Source: a virus
Length of the DNA: 25,637 nt
Strand: one strand, 5' to 3'
Virus record (IMG/VR): IMGVR_UViG_3300025286_000127
Location: 1-25,637 of that record
A program made the translations under genes and the position numbers. Of the stretch, positions 11,126 through 21,500 are shown piece by piece; position 1 is the first letter of the stretch, and every line of letters starts with the position of its first letter. Under the pieces are notes generated by a model that was not told the DNA's origin, made no database searches, and saw only the letters and a list, made by a program, of their open reading frames with translations.

Positions 11126-11154
11126 CCCAACAATAAACATCAAAGGAGTTAAAA

Positions 11155-11304
11155 ATGATGTCCACAGTAGACGTTAGCATAGGTATTTTATTAAAGCAAG
11201 GAGTAAACCAGTATAGTGCAGATCAGACGTTTCTGGAGGTGGTCGAGGCGGAAGACAGGTTCCGCAATCTGCTTACCTCTCCTTGCGCCGTCATGCTACC
11301 ATAG
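11155..11304 (+). CDS. Small protein at the head of the late operon, unknown
   Basis: An ATG at 11155 (with a second ATG next to it) follows AAAGGAG by 6-7 nt and opens a 49-codon frame ending at TAG 11302-11304. The protein is acidic in the middle (FLEVVEAEDRFRNLL) and has no recognised domain. The excellent ribosome binding site, the position directly after the terminator and the 4-nt gap to the next ATG support it as the first gene of the rightward operon. A GTG-started frame from 11216 would overlap it in another frame and has no binding site, so I reject that reading. Confidence 0.6.
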   Translation: MMSTVDVSIGILLKQGVNQYSADQTFLEVVEAEDRFRNLLTSPCAVMLP

Positions 11305-11308
11305 GATC

Positions 11309-11857
11309 ATGCTTTTGTTATCGAAAACTTGTCCGAGATGTAAAAAAGTAGCAAGAGGAGACAGGGAGGGATTTACCTGCCCTATCTGTGGATGGAACGA
11401 GTATATTATTCCTGCTCCTCCCAAAGAACTCACCGGAAGTGTTCCACTTATAGATAGGTTCTTCTTAGCCTATAAAGGCACACACCCGAAATACAGGTAC
11501 GTAAGAGCGTCTATCATAACGTTTCTTTATCTGACTCCGAAGAAAAAAGATAAGATTATTTACTTTATGGATTGTCCTCATGATAGATGTAATATACGGA
11601 CGGCTGGCAAGAAGTCGTGGCAGTATTCTCTGAGGAAATTAGAGAAGAGTTACTTCAAGTTTGTTTGCAAGGATAAACATTTATGGTATCTTGTGGTGTT
11701 AAATGGCGAGCCGTTACATTGGCTTAGTAATGATATGGAGGTCGATATGCCTAAAGTCGGAAAGAAACATTTTTCATATACTCCTAAAGGCAGGACTGCT
11801 GCTAAGAAGTATGCAAAGAAGACCGGTAAGAAGATGACTAAGAAGAAGAAGTATTAA
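11309..11857 (+). CDS. Zinc-ribbon protein with lysine-rich tail
   Basis: This 182-residue protein starts MLLLSKTCPRCKK, with CPRC at 8-11 and CPIC at 24-27 forming a classic zinc ribbon. A middle domain contains CPHDRC and ends in a strand-rich section (KFVCKDKHLWYLVVLNGEPL). The last 25 residues are strongly basic (AAKKYAKKTGKKMTKKKKY). The ribbon and basic tail point to DNA or RNA binding. Its place immediately before the small terminase suggests a role in packaging or late gene control, but this is inference. The ATG at 11309 lies just after the previous stop, with only a weak AGG before it, so coupling is likely. Confidence 0.6.
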   Translation: MLLLSKTCPRCKKVARGDREGFTCPICGWNEYIIPAPPKELTGSVPLIDRFFLAYKGTHPKYRYVRASIITFLYLTPKKKDKIIYFMDCPHDRCNIRTAGKKSWQYSLRKLEKSYFKFVCKDKHLWYLVVLNGEPLHWLSNDMEVDMPKVGKKHFSYTPKGRTAAKKYAKKTGKKMTKKKKY

Positions 11858-12346
11858 ATGCCAGCTAGTAATGCACGTATAAGCGATCATTTAGCTAACA
11901 GACCCCAAGATGTTAAAGCTAGGCAGGATAAGTTCTTAGAGATATATGAGTCTGATGAAGGTGGAACTATTATCCATGCGGCAGAACAGGTAGGTATTTC
12001 CCGAAATACTGTAATGTACTGGAGAAGAGAGGATGTGCAGGGATTTGTTAAACGATTCGATAACGCCCATAAGACATTTTCCGAAAGAGGCGAGAAAAAC
12101 TGGTTATATAAAAGACTTGAAGACCCAAAGTGTCATCCGAATCTAGTTATGTTTGCATTGAAAGCATTATTACCTAATAAGTATCGTGAATTAGCTATGA
12201 ATACCGATCTGACAGGTGAAACTATCTTAGAAGAACTTAAACGAGCCAGAAAACAAATGGTGAATACCGCTAAAGAGGATATAAAAGATACCTCTGTAAC
12301 AGTAGAACAACAAGTTAAGGACATACTTAGTAGTAAAGGGAATTGA
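11858..12346 (+). CDS. terS: Terminase small subunit
   Basis: This 162-residue protein has a helix-turn-helix at about residues 36-58 (GTIIHAAEQVGISRNTVMYW). It is followed by the helical block typical of phage small terminases (FVKRFDNAHKTFSERGEKN ... LYKRLEDPKCHPNLVMFALKALLPNKYRE). The C-terminal 40 residues are a charged coiled region. Small terminase binds the packaging initiation site on phage DNA and loads the large subunit. It lies directly before the large terminase, the usual order. The ATG immediately follows the stop of the gene before it. Motif recognition plus context make this a good call. Confidence 0.75.
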   Translation: MPASNARISDHLANRPQDVKARQDKFLEIYESDEGGTIIHAAEQVGISRNTVMYWRREDVQGFVKRFDNAHKTFSERGEKNWLYKRLEDPKCHPNLVMFALKALLPNKYRELAMNTDLTGETILEELKRARKQMVNTAKEDIKDTSVTVEQQVKDILSSKGN

Positions 12347-12352
12347 TGTCAG

Positions 12353-13711
12353 ATGGCAATTCAAGCCCCTCCGAATACAGATCAGGTAGCCGAATATATT
12401 TATGGCAAAGTAGGATTTAAACCTACTGAGTTACAGAAACCTATACTCGCTTGTAAGAAACGATTTATACTCGTTGCAGGTGGTGAGCAAGCGGGTAAGA
12501 GTATAGTAGCCTCTAAATTTTTACTGAGTAGATTTTTAGATCACGAAGGTGCTGGACTCTACTGGCTGGTTGCTGCTGACTATGAAAGAACAAGAGCTGA
12601 ATTTGAATATCTTGTTGACGACTTTGCGGCAATCGGTGTTCTCGCTGAAGCATCGAAAAGAGTCGATCCGGGAAAGATCATATTAGCCGATGGAACCAGA
12701 ATAGAAACTAAGTCAGCTAAAGACCCAAGAACTCTTGCTATGCGCGCTCCTAACGGTATTATAGGATGCGAAGCATCGCAGCTAGATTTAGAAACCTTTC
12801 ATAGATTGCGCGGCAGATGCGCTCCGAAGCGAGGGTGGATGTTTTTATCAGGTACCTTTGAAGGCTCATTAGGCTGGTATCCACAGATGTATCAAGCGTG
12901 GGAACACTCGTCTTCTTTAGAGGAAGAATCATTTTCGTTACCTTCTTATTCTAATGAATATCTCTATCCCGGTGGTAGAGATGACCCTGAAATTTTAGCT
13001 TTAGAGAAGGTAAGCAGCGATGACTTCTTTATGGAGAGAATCGAGGGAATCCCGTCACCACCACAGGGAATGGTATTTACTGAAATTAGACCAGATATTC
13101 ATATTCAGGATGTGGAATATGAACCTGATGAACCAGTGCATATATGGATAGACCCCGGTTACGCAGAAGCATATGCATGTGAGATAGTTCAAATAATAAA
13201 TGATCAGGTAAGAGTTATAGATGAAATCTATGAACGCGATCTGGTTACAGATGATATGATTGATATAGCACAATCCAGACCGTGGTGGCGCGATGCGGAG
13301 TTTGGTGTGATTGATATAGCAGGATACCAGCATCAGGCGATGGCTGCACCAGCAGAAGTCTGGCTGGAACGAACTGGTATTTATTTTGATTCACAGAAGA
13401 TAAGAATTAACGAGGGAACAGAAAGATTAAAGTCCTTCTTAAAGACCGATCCGGTGGATCAGAAAGAAGCTCGCATTGTTTTTAGTCCAAAGTGTAAAGG
13501 TATACTTTCTGAGTTTGGAATTATGCCGAATCCCTTCGATGGACAGACTCGTGCGTACAGGTGGAAATATGATCGGGATGGAAATATAGTTGGCGAATCT
13601 CCTCAAGATCAGTATAATCATGGCGTTAAAGCCATAATTTATGGTTTAATTAATCGTTATGGTTATGGCTATATAACTGATAATAGAACAATTAAAGTAA
13701 GGCGTTGGTAA
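12353..13711 (+). CDS. terL: Terminase large subunit (DNA packaging ATPase/nuclease)
   Basis: This is a 452-residue protein. Walker A is VAGGEQAGKS (41-50), with lysine 49. The Walker B strand with catalytic glutamate is GIIGCEA (135-141, Glu140), and the coupling motif is FLSGTFE (164-170). The RNase H-like nuclease domain begins with IWIDPGYAEAYA (Asp267), continues with VIDIAGYQHQAM (Asp321), and ends with QYNHGVKAIIYGL (420-432). The protein pumps genome DNA into the prohead through the portal and cuts it. At the last nuclease motif, where an Asp is common (D-x-x-D-A-x-R-Y), I see His and Lys instead; Asp419 just before could substitute. A 6-nt gap separates it from the small terminase. 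Confidence 0.92.
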   Translation: MAIQAPPNTDQVAEYIYGKVGFKPTELQKPILACKKRFILVAGGEQAGKSIVASKFLLSRFLDHEGAGLYWLVAADYERTRAEFEYLVDDFAAIGVLAEASKRVDPGKIILADGTRIETKSAKDPRTLAMRAPNGIIGCEASQLDLETFHRLRGRCAPKRGWMFLSGTFEGSLGWYPQMYQAWEHSSSLEEESFSLPSYSNEYLYPGGRDDPEILALEKVSSDDFFMERIEGIPSPPQGMVFTEIRPDIHIQDVEYEPDEPVHIWIDPGYAEAYACEIVQIINDQVRVIDEIYERDLVTDDMIDIAQSRPWWRDAEFGVIDIAGYQHQAMAAPAEVWLERTGIYFDSQKIRINEGTERLKSFLKTDPVDQKEARIVFSPKCKGILSEFGIMPNPFDGQTRAYRWKYDRDGNIVGESPQDQYNHGVKAIIYGLINRYGYGYITDNRTIKVRRW

Positions 13712-15598
13712 ATGGCGAATTATAAGCCCGAAGAGATTATCGATCTTGTCGATAGTCATTATGATCTGACTGAACCACTACGCACCCGTATGGATGAAGA
13801 CCATAAAATCTATCGTTTGGAAGAGTTTGATGCCGGTGAAGGATATCAGTCCTATACATCTAATGAACCACAAGTTTATGCAGATAAGCTGATCTCATGG
13901 ATAACGTCTGCCGAGATGGTAACGAGAGTTCCATATAATAATTCTGAACGAGAGCAGCGAGAGAATAATGATGCAAAGGAAAGATTCCTTATCGGAATAT
14001 TAAAAGCGGCTGATGACAGATTAACCGCTAAATTTCAGCCTAGTATAAGACAACAAATGGCTTGGTTTACTTGTATTCGTGGATGGTACGCTGGTCGCGC
14101 GTTATTAGTTAAGAATGAAGATGATGAGACTTACGTGGATATTCAGCCGTGGGACCCGATGCACACCTATTGGGCTGAAGGGAAACACGGACTCGCGTGG
14201 GCTTGCTATAAAACTAAGAAGACTCCATCAGAAATTAAAGCAATATGGGGAGTAGAAGTTAAAGGTGAAAACGCTGAACTCGATGACGATGACGCAATTG
14301 ATGTTTATGACTTCTATGATGATGAAGATAATATAGTATGTACCGATGATACTGTCTTAAAGAAGCGAACTAAGCATGGTGCGGATAGAGTTCCTGTCTT
14401 TTTAGGACCGGTTGGTGCGAATCCTCTGGTTCAGGCTATTACTTTCAATAATAATGTAGATACTGTAGAAGATTATGGCGAGTCTTGCTATAAATCTTCA
14501 CGATCTTTGTATGAGAAGCACAACTTTATGATGTCAACCATGCTTGAACTTACCGCTAGGTCCCGTAGACAAGGACTTAAAGTTAAATCCAGAGATGGAA
14601 GTAAGACTTTAGAGGAAGACCCTTACAAGGAAGGCTCTGAAATCGCTCTTGGACAGGGCGAGGACGTAGAACCACTCGGATTACTGGAGATGGCTAAGGA
14701 ATCAGGGGCGTTTATGGGTCTTGTTGCTGGTGAAATGCAACGAGGCGGCTTACCTCACTCGATTTATGGTCAATTAGAGTTCCAATTATCTGGTTTTGCT
14801 ATTAATACTCTTAGACAAGGTGTCGAAACTATATTAATTCCAAGACTTCAAGCTGTGGAACGAGCGTATCGAGCTATATTCCAGCTTATTTGCGATCAGT
14901 ATATATCTGGCGCATTTAAGGCGATGGAATTATCAGGACAAGATCAGAACAGGATGTATTTTAGGGAAGAAATTACTCCAGATATGATAAAAGACGCAGG
15001 TGATGTAGAAGTTTCACTTATCGGACAACTTCCACAAGACGATATGAGTAAGATGAGTATGGCGCAGATAGCAAGAGAAGGAAATACTCCGTTACTATCA
15101 GATACGTTTATTAGAGATAATATCTTGGGCTTACAATCCGCTGATGCAATGGGAGATTCAATTAATACGCAAATGGCGGAAAGAACTTTACCTGAAGCGC
15201 AGCTTTGGACTCTGTTGCAAGCCGCTATCAGACAAGGCAGGGAGGATTTGGCTGAGTTTTATCAGGGAGAATTAATGAGAGTGTTTATGGCAAAAGCTAT
15301 TGAACAACAACAAATGATAGCTCAGGCTGCACCGCAAGCTCAAGCTCCACCACAAGCTCAAGCTCCACCACAAGCTCCACCACAAGCTCCACCACCCCAA
15401 GGTATGGTTCCTCAAGGTGGAGGTGGACCAACTTTACCACCACAAGTAATGCCTGACGCAATGATGGGAGTACCACCAGTTGCACCAACCGCTCCACCGG
15501 GTCCTTCAGTTCCACCCGGAACTCCAAGACCGGGAGCGCAAGGCACAGAAGCTAGGCTTGCTAATATGGGATTAATACCAGTAGGACCGGGAGGTTAA
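13712..15598 (+). CDS. Portal protein
   Basis: This 628-residue protein starts at the base after the large terminase stop. Its size, position and content fit a phage portal, the dodecameric ring through which DNA enters and leaves the capsid: an N-terminal helical stem (IIDLVDSHYDLTEPLRTRMDE in part), an aromatic-rich core (QPWDPMHTYWAEGKHGLAWA) and a long helical clip/stem region (ILIPRLQAVERAYRAIFQLI). I see no short diagnostic motif, as is normal for portals. From about residue 543 to the end it is a low-complexity Pro/Gln/Ala and then Gly/Pro tail that is probably disordered. Its repeats are expected to vary between related phages. Confidence 0.75.
   Translation: MANYKPEEIIDLVDSHYDLTEPLRTRMDEDHKIYRLEEFDAGEGYQSYTSNEPQVYADKLISWITSAEMVTRVPYNNSEREQRENNDAKERFLIGILKAADDRLTAKFQPSIRQQMAWFTCIRGWYAGRALLVKNEDDETYVDIQPWDPMHTYWAEGKHGLAWACYKTKKTPSEIKAIWGVEVKGENAELDDDDAIDVYDFYDDEDNIVCTDDTVLKKRTKHGADRVPVFLGPVGANPLVQAITFNNNVDTVEDYGESCYKSSRSLYEKHNFMMSTMLELTARSRRQGLKVKSRDGSKTLEEDPYKEGSEIALGQGEDVEPLGLLEMAKESGAFMGLVAGEMQRGGLPHSIYGQLEFQLSGFAINTLRQGVETILIPRLQAVERAYRAIFQLICDQYISGAFKAMELSGQDQNRMYFREEITPDMIKDAGDVEVSLIGQLPQDDMSKMSMAQIAREGNTPLLSDTFIRDNILGLQSADAMGDSINTQMAERTLPEAQLWTLLQAAIRQGREDLAEFYQGELMRVFMAKAIEQQQMIAQAAPQAQAPPQAQAPPQAPPQAPPPQGMVPQGGGGPTLPPQVMPDAMMGVPPVAPTAPPGPSVPPGTPRPGAQGTEARLANMGLIPVGPGG
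15338..15396. repeat. Tandem repeat in the portal tail
   Basis: Two 18-nt units (GCTCAAGCTCCACCACAA) are followed by 12-nt units (GCTCCACCACAA), encoding QAQAPP and QAPP blocks. All periods are multiples of three, so length changes stay in frame. Confidence 0.85.
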
Positions 15599-15599
15599 T

Positions 15600-18152
15600 A
15601 TGCCAATGCTAGATAGGGGAATATATTCTATGATGACAGAGGGAGTAGACGCTATTCCTGCTGCGTTTGGAAGTATGACCGCGCAAGGAGTAGGGATTTA
15701 TCCTGATGAGGCATCCCCATTTTCTCAATTTGAACAACCTGCTCAAGGAATGGGACTTTTGGGTGGGCAAACATACCAGTTTGATCCTTTAGTACCAGCG
15801 AATCTTCAAGCGGGAATGGTTGGTAGCGGAATGATACCCGGTCAACCAGTATCCTTTCGTGATCCAATATTAGATACTCTTATGCAACAGTATAGGGAAC
15901 GGGAGGGGGGTCCGCCGCTAAGTGCTGCGGAGAAGTGGGCAAAACAAAGAGCTATTGAAAAAGCTAAAGCTACTGCTAAGTGGACAGCTACAGAAAGTGA
16001 ATTAGAGAAACAATTAGGTGATAAAGGTAAAGCAGTATCTATTCTTGTAGCTGCTGATGTCGGAGATGATCCATTACAAAGGTCATCTGGAGAAATCGAA
16101 GCATTAGCTGAAAGAACTAATGAGGCTAGAGCTAATAGAAGGGTAAGAGATGAACGAATAGAAAAAGCCGGTGGTTTACAAAATCTTCTTGCAAGACAAG
16201 TAGCATCATCAGATGAAATACAAACTACTTTACCAGATGGTACTGTTATAAAAGAAAGTCCTTCTGAAGCATTAGGACAAAACAGATTCCCCGGTCTTGG
16301 TAGAGCAGGAATCCTCGATATGACAAATGTGGATGAAAACGGGGATTTAGTTATAGAGGATCAGGCTACTGATCAAGCTGCTGCTGGTGCGTTAGATACT
16401 CTTGGTGAGGATGTACCACTAGGATTAAAAGGTACAGAAAGAATTTCTCCTCTTGGAGAACAAACAGATACAGCCGCTGCAAGAGCAGCTATGGATAGAG
16501 ATAATGTCATTATAGATGCTGCCGGAAATGTAACTCAAGCAGGTCAAGCTGGGATGGCAGGTCAAATAGGACAAGCAGCTCAAGCAGGACAGATAGGATT
16601 TTTAGGAACTGAGTCACGTGATCCATATACTGCTATACCCGGATTAGAAGAATATTTCGATCCTACTATGATTGAGACTCCTGCTGAAGTATATCGAAAA
16701 CAGCGACTAGGTGATATTTCTGGAGTTCCTTTAGGTGTCTTACTAGACCCTAATCTTCAAAATGCTTTATCTAGAGGGTTTACTCCTACAATGGGAAGAT
16801 TCTTATTGCAACAAGCCCTACAAACAGGTGCTGATTTTCCGGGTGGAGAATTAGGTATGGGTACTACTGAAGCATTTCAAGACTTTTTAGAAGAAAATCA
16901 AAGGTTGGCTACAGCAGATTACCGAACAGGATATTCTGATCTTGCTGATTATCTTAGAATGTTATCCCAACCACAAGCTCTTGAAGGTATGCCTCCAGCA
17001 CAACTTGCTAGATGGGCTAGTATATTTGGTGAAGGAACGGATGATCAAATGAAGACCGGCATTTTACAAATGTCTATTGCTGCACTTGGAGTTCCACCGG
17101 GTATGGGTAGTCGTGCTTATAATGGTCTTGAGAGAATATATGATGTTATGATCACTCGATACGGTGAAATAGCTGGTAGAGCGCAATTTACTAATTGGGT
17201 AGCATCCGCTTATCCAGTTCCTTATAAGAATGTAGCTCAAAATCAAGTTACTAAAGAAAAAGTAATTACTAATGCAGTTACTGCTTCTGGAGCTACTAAT
17301 AATCAAGAAGTTAATAATGTTGTAGAGGAGATTGCTAAAGAAGGTATGCAACCTGAGAGAGCGCTAGCTGTAACAGGACAAGATGTTTACGCTCCTACAC
17401 CAGAAGAAGCTGCTGTAGTTCCTACTACTACTGACCAACCTGCATTTGAAACAGATGTAAGAGGTAGGGTCACTTATACAGATAGACCTAAAACTCCAGA
17501 GCAACAGCAAGCAGCCTTGGAAACTGCTCAGGAGTATATGCAGCGACAGGCTACAATGATTGGTGGAATGCCACAAGCAGGGATGCCGGGGCTTGCAGGA
17601 GATTTGCCTTCTCCAGCCGTCCCAGCAGGTGGGGAAGTTGCGTATGATCCATTTACTGATGTTGCTCCACCTCCAACACCTATGAATATTCCTACATCTC
17701 TAGGAGGTCAGTATGGAGAAGATGCTCAGGGAGTATATCAGCTAAGAAAGGATGGAGCTAAAACTTATCTTAAAGACCCTGCTACTGGATTAGGGTTCGG
17801 AATTTCAGGTAATTTAGCCTATACTATCGGTGGTACTCCTACTACGAATAGAACATTTAATATTGGTGATTATTCTAATCTTGTAGAGACACTATATCCT
17901 ACAAGAGTAATGACTGCTGGTAAACAAAAACGAATTGATTATTCTATTATTCCTAAAACAACTTGGGAAACAAAGTATCCTGAGTCTGAGTTTGGTATTG
18001 ATCCATATAAGGGAGTTGAAGATAGATTTATACCTCCAAAAACCATCACTTCTCCAAAGGCTAAAGGTATTAGGAATGTTCCACCTCCTTTACCGATAGC
18101 CGGGGAAAAGGCTAAAGGTAGTATATTCGGTGAATCGTTTAGAGGTAGATAA
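15600..18152 (+). CDS. Large low-complexity virion-associated protein, unknown
   Basis: This is an 850-residue protein. Residues about 1-110 and 290-340 are Gly/Met/Gln-rich and likely disordered (repeats such as QAGQAGMAGQIGQAAQAGQ at about 310-330). Residues about 105-200 form charged helices (AEKWAKQRAIEKAKATAKW). A helical middle (about 370-540) and a compact C-terminus with a YGEDAQGVYQLRKDG block follow. No enzyme motif is visible. Its place between portal and an extremely long protein, ahead of scaffold and capsid, suggests an internal or ejected virion component. The ribosome binding site GGGAGG lies across the portal stop, so expression is coupled. Family unknown. Confidence 0.55.
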   Translation: MPMLDRGIYSMMTEGVDAIPAAFGSMTAQGVGIYPDEASPFSQFEQPAQGMGLLGGQTYQFDPLVPANLQAGMVGSGMIPGQPVSFRDPILDTLMQQYREREGGPPLSAAEKWAKQRAIEKAKATAKWTATESELEKQLGDKGKAVSILVAADVGDDPLQRSSGEIEALAERTNEARANRRVRDERIEKAGGLQNLLARQVASSDEIQTTLPDGTVIKESPSEALGQNRFPGLGRAGILDMTNVDENGDLVIEDQATDQAAAGALDTLGEDVPLGLKGTERISPLGEQTDTAAARAAMDRDNVIIDAAGNVTQAGQAGMAGQIGQAAQAGQIGFLGTESRDPYTAIPGLEEYFDPTMIETPAEVYRKQRLGDISGVPLGVLLDPNLQNALSRGFTPTMGRFLLQQALQTGADFPGGELGMGTTEAFQDFLEENQRLATADYRTGYSDLADYLRMLSQPQALEGMPPAQLARWASIFGEGTDDQMKTGILQMSIAALGVPPGMGSRAYNGLERIYDVMITRYGEIAGRAQFTNWVASAYPVPYKNVAQNQVTKEKVITNAVTASGATNNQEVNNVVEEIAKEGMQPERALAVTGQDVYAPTPEEAAVVPTTTDQPAFETDVRGRVTYTDRPKTPEQQQAALETAQEYMQRQATMIGGMPQAGMPGLAGDLPSPAVPAGGEVAYDPFTDVAPPPTPMNIPTSLGGQYGEDAQGVYQLRKDGAKTYLKDPATGLGFGISGNLAYTIGGTPTTNRTFNIGDYSNLVETLYPTRVMTAGKQKRIDYSIIPKTTWETKYPESEFGIDPYKGVEDRFIPPKTITSPKAKGIRNVPPPLPIAGEKAKGSIFGESFRGR

Positions 18153-18163
18153 GGAGAGATAAT

Positions 18164-18568
18164 ATGGCTAATGGCAATCTAAATACATTCGATGATTTTT
18201 ATTCAGGCATGTTAGAGGGGCAACCTCAAATGGCATATATGGGTGCTGTTGCTAATCAGCCTTTCCGTGGTACTGCGCCTATGCAACAACGTGCTAGGGA
18301 TTATTGGGCTAACCAGTACGGTAATGTTTATAATCGATATATGGGACAACGAGCGCAAGAGATGCAAGGGCGAGTTGATCCTTCTAAATGGACAACCTTC
18401 TCTAATTTTCTAAGTGACTATCCTACTATGACTCAAACTAATAATTTAACCGGACGACCTACTGATGTGCCGGGACAATTCGCTCGTAGATACGCTGCGT
18501 TAACTCCATATCAAAGAGGAGTATCTACATCTAGATTCGCACCTAGTACAAGGCATATTTACTTCTAA
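18164..18568 (+). CDS. Small virion-associated protein, unknown
   Basis: This 134-residue protein is rich in Gln, Tyr, Arg and Asn (MANGNLNTFDDFYSGML, then QRARDYWANQYGNVYNRYM) and has no recognised domain. It has a strong AAGGAGAG site 7 nt before the ATG at 18164, which suggests high expression. It overlaps the start of the following giant gene by one base (TAATG). It is probably a structural or chaperone partner of the large proteins on either side. Confidence 0.5.
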   Translation: MANGNLNTFDDFYSGMLEGQPQMAYMGAVANQPFRGTAPMQQRARDYWANQYGNVYNRYMGQRAQEMQGRVDPSKWTTFSNFLSDYPTMTQTNNLTGRPTDVPGQFARRYAALTPYQRGVSTSRFAPSTRHIYF

Positions 18569-21500
18569 TGATGCAACAACCCATATCACCGGAAGAGATT
18601 GCGCGTCAAGCAATCAATCCCGATCCTACGATTTGGGATAAGTACTTAATCCCTGCATTTGAAGGGATTACTAATGCTCCTGTTATAGGACCTGCATTAC
18701 GAGGTATAGGTCAGGGATTAGAGTGGCTTCAGGAAGAAGTAATCAATCCACCTGTTACAGAAATGTTACAGTATTTACCTGTAGGATGGGAAACTACTGC
18801 TACACCTCCAGAGGACTTTGGTATAGCTCCATGGAATGAAGCATGGTGGAAACTTAAAAGTGGTAATCCAACATTAGATTTAGATGCCTTTACTAAGTTT
18901 GTACCTGATGAAGAAACTGGTGGTACTAAAAGACAATTAGTACCTAGTGCTATATTAGATGCTATATTAGCTCCTACTATAGGGGCTGCTCAGTCTTGGT
19001 TTAAAGGACCAACTCCAACTCCGGGTACAGAACGTGCAAGGGAACTTAACGAAGCTATCTTAGCTCTTGAAGCACAAACAGGTAATGATGCTACAGATAA
19101 ACAAAGGATGGCATTGTTAAAAGAGATACAACAACTACCACCATTTTTAAGAGGCGCAGCAGAAGACTTGCCTTATTGGTTTGTTCCATCCGCAAAAGCT
19201 ACGCAAATCGGATTACGAGCTAGTAGAGTCGGTAAGACTATGAAAGCACTGGAGAAGGTATCTCCGCCTACATCTAAAGCTGTATCAGAAGTACTAGAAG
19301 GTGCAGCAAAAACATTAGAACCACTAAAAAGAGTAGAAGATTTAACAGAGGCAGCAGTTAAAAAGGCGGTTAGTCCTATTGGTAAAGTGTTACCTAGAGG
19401 ATTTGTAAAATTAGACCATCAAGGTAGAATAAAATTATATAAACAACTGGCTGAGGACGAAAATGAATTACTCGACCAAGGGCATAGATATATAGATGAA
19501 AAAGATAACATAGAGAAATTATTAACAGCTCAACATTCTTTAGATTCTTTAAATGAAATGGTAAAGGAAACGTTAGGTATTAGAGAAAAGCTATATGAAA
19601 TACGTCCAACTCGTAGAGGAGAACGTATATTCAGAAACAAAACTCCAATCCCTCAAAATGTAGCAGTTAGATGGCAAAAAGATATAACAGGTGAGGACTC
19701 TGTTCTTACAACGGCTAGTAATAGACTACGAAGTATGAAGCCTAGAGATGTTCCTGAATTATCTTATACAAATAGACAAGGAAAAACTATAACTGCGAAA
19801 AAATTAGTTGAAGAAGCTAGAAAGGATTTTCAGACAGGATTCCACTTAGCAGGAAATGATCCAGATCGCTTTACAGTAAGATGGGGAGCTAGAGGGAATA
19901 TAATTTCTAGAAAAAAAACTATCGTACCTGATGAAAGATTTGAAACAAGAAGAATATCTGCTAAAACTGGCGAGCCGATAAAAGGAAGAGTAATAGATTT
20001 TGAGGATCACCCATGGTTCTCAAGACCATTTGATACAAAAGAAACTATTAGTCTTAGTAGGGTTAAGAAAGCTAATCCAGAAAATAAACCTGCTGACAAA
20101 CTAGATGAATATAAGGTTGGAAATACTGTTGAGATTCAAGAGAAATTAGGACTTCAATTAAGTAATAAACAACAAGAAAAATATAATGAACTTTTAGAAG
20201 ATTATTTAGAGACAGCAGAAGGGTATAACTCTGAGGCGGCTGCTCATTATAGATTAGAACTAGATAGATTAAATTCACATGCAGGAGATGCGGTCGAGAG
20301 TCAAACTAGTTTTTTGGATATTGAGTTAAACAGACCTATAAGAGCAGATGGATTTGTAAATGAACAATGGGGATCAGCTTTTACTCGCCTAGATGAACTT
20401 TCTGCTCCACGAATGAAAGGGTGGGCTGCTAATCTCCATAAAGCTAGACAACGTAAATTAGAGGATGGGATTGATTGGACAGTTCAGGATCGTGTCTATC
20501 CGATTGAACGCTATGCTACCAGTGAAGCAGCGATTGATATGCACAGGTTGGCAAAATCGAAACCTTACATAATAAAAGATTTTACAGGCAAATCTCGACA
20601 GATTAACGAATTAGGTCCTCAATCGGAATTAGCTAATCGTATAGTTGATTATCTTTCACCCGGTTCTTCGGATTGGTTTATAAAGAATCTATTTAGATTC
20701 CATGATAGTAGTACAGCTTTACGTGTATTACAGGATGATTATTTTAGATCAATCGATCCACAAGCTGCATTTAAAGCGGGTAGTCATAGAGATGTACTTG
20801 CAGGTGTAATGCTTGCTAGTGGCGCACCGTTAAGAGGTTTTACAAAATATGAAGAGTTTATGAAGGGTGTTGTTCTTAGACAATTAGTAGAAGCAGATAA
20901 TGTAACTGAATGGGATGTTGAAAAACTATTATTAAAACGTCACTTTGATGAAATCCATAATGCTACAGGTGGTGTTAGAAATAAAGATAAAATGCCAAGG
21001 GTATGGAATAAGGAAAAGGAAGAGTTCGTAGAAGGAAACGAATATCTTGGCTGGGAAAAAGAAGTACAAGAAAAATTATCTGAAAGTGATTGGGCGATTG
21101 CAAATAATATAGCTGAAGAAGTAAGAGATCAATACCGTAAATTCTTAGATGACGATGTAGCTGAGGGTATTATTACAGCGAAATTTCGTGATGAATTAAA
21201 CGATGAATATAAATGGTATAACCCTATAGATATACTTGATTATCACGAGAAAGATGCAACTATCTTTGCTAGAGGAACAATGTCTGTCAGAAGCACAGGT
21301 ATTATGAAACTATCCAGAGATGCTGATATTAGTGATTTGGCAATGAGTCCACCTATAGGAGAAGTTCTTGCTAAAAGATTTGTTGTGCATGAGCTTAGGA
21401 TACATAGAAACAGGACTACTAAAGCGTTTGCTCAACTCGCAGGAAGGTCTAAAATAGGTATTGTAGATGTTACTAATAAACTTGTTAAGCAGAAACATGT

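Larger units (their letters stand above)
10367..11154. other. Non-coding divergence region between leftward and rightward genes
   Basis: No convincing gene of useful length lies in these 788 nt. From left to right the region holds a leftward promoter (10470-10498), a palindrome ATAGATAG-C-CTATCTAT (10509-10525), iteron-like repeats (10625-10804), alternating AT tracts (about 10895-10918 and 10945-10970), a GC-rich inverted repeat (10994-11066) and a leftward terminator (11091-11125). Strand switch, AT tracts and iterons together make it the best place in the window for a replication origin or a master control region. Confidence 0.6.

Noticed and set aside
10948-11133. 61-codon - strand frame over the divergence region
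   Set aside because: It runs through the intrinsic terminator and alternating AT tract, is very low in complexity at its end (YIYII), and has no ribosome binding site.
11216-11308. GTG-started N-terminal extension of the 11309-11857 gene
   Set aside because: It overlaps the 49-codon gene in another frame, has no ribosome binding site, and the extension lacks zinc-ribbon context; the ATG at 11309 fits better.
15297-15527. 76-codon - strand frame inside the portal tail
   Set aside because: It is the antisense reading of Pro/Gln repeats, giving VVELELVVELEL-type repeats with no start context.
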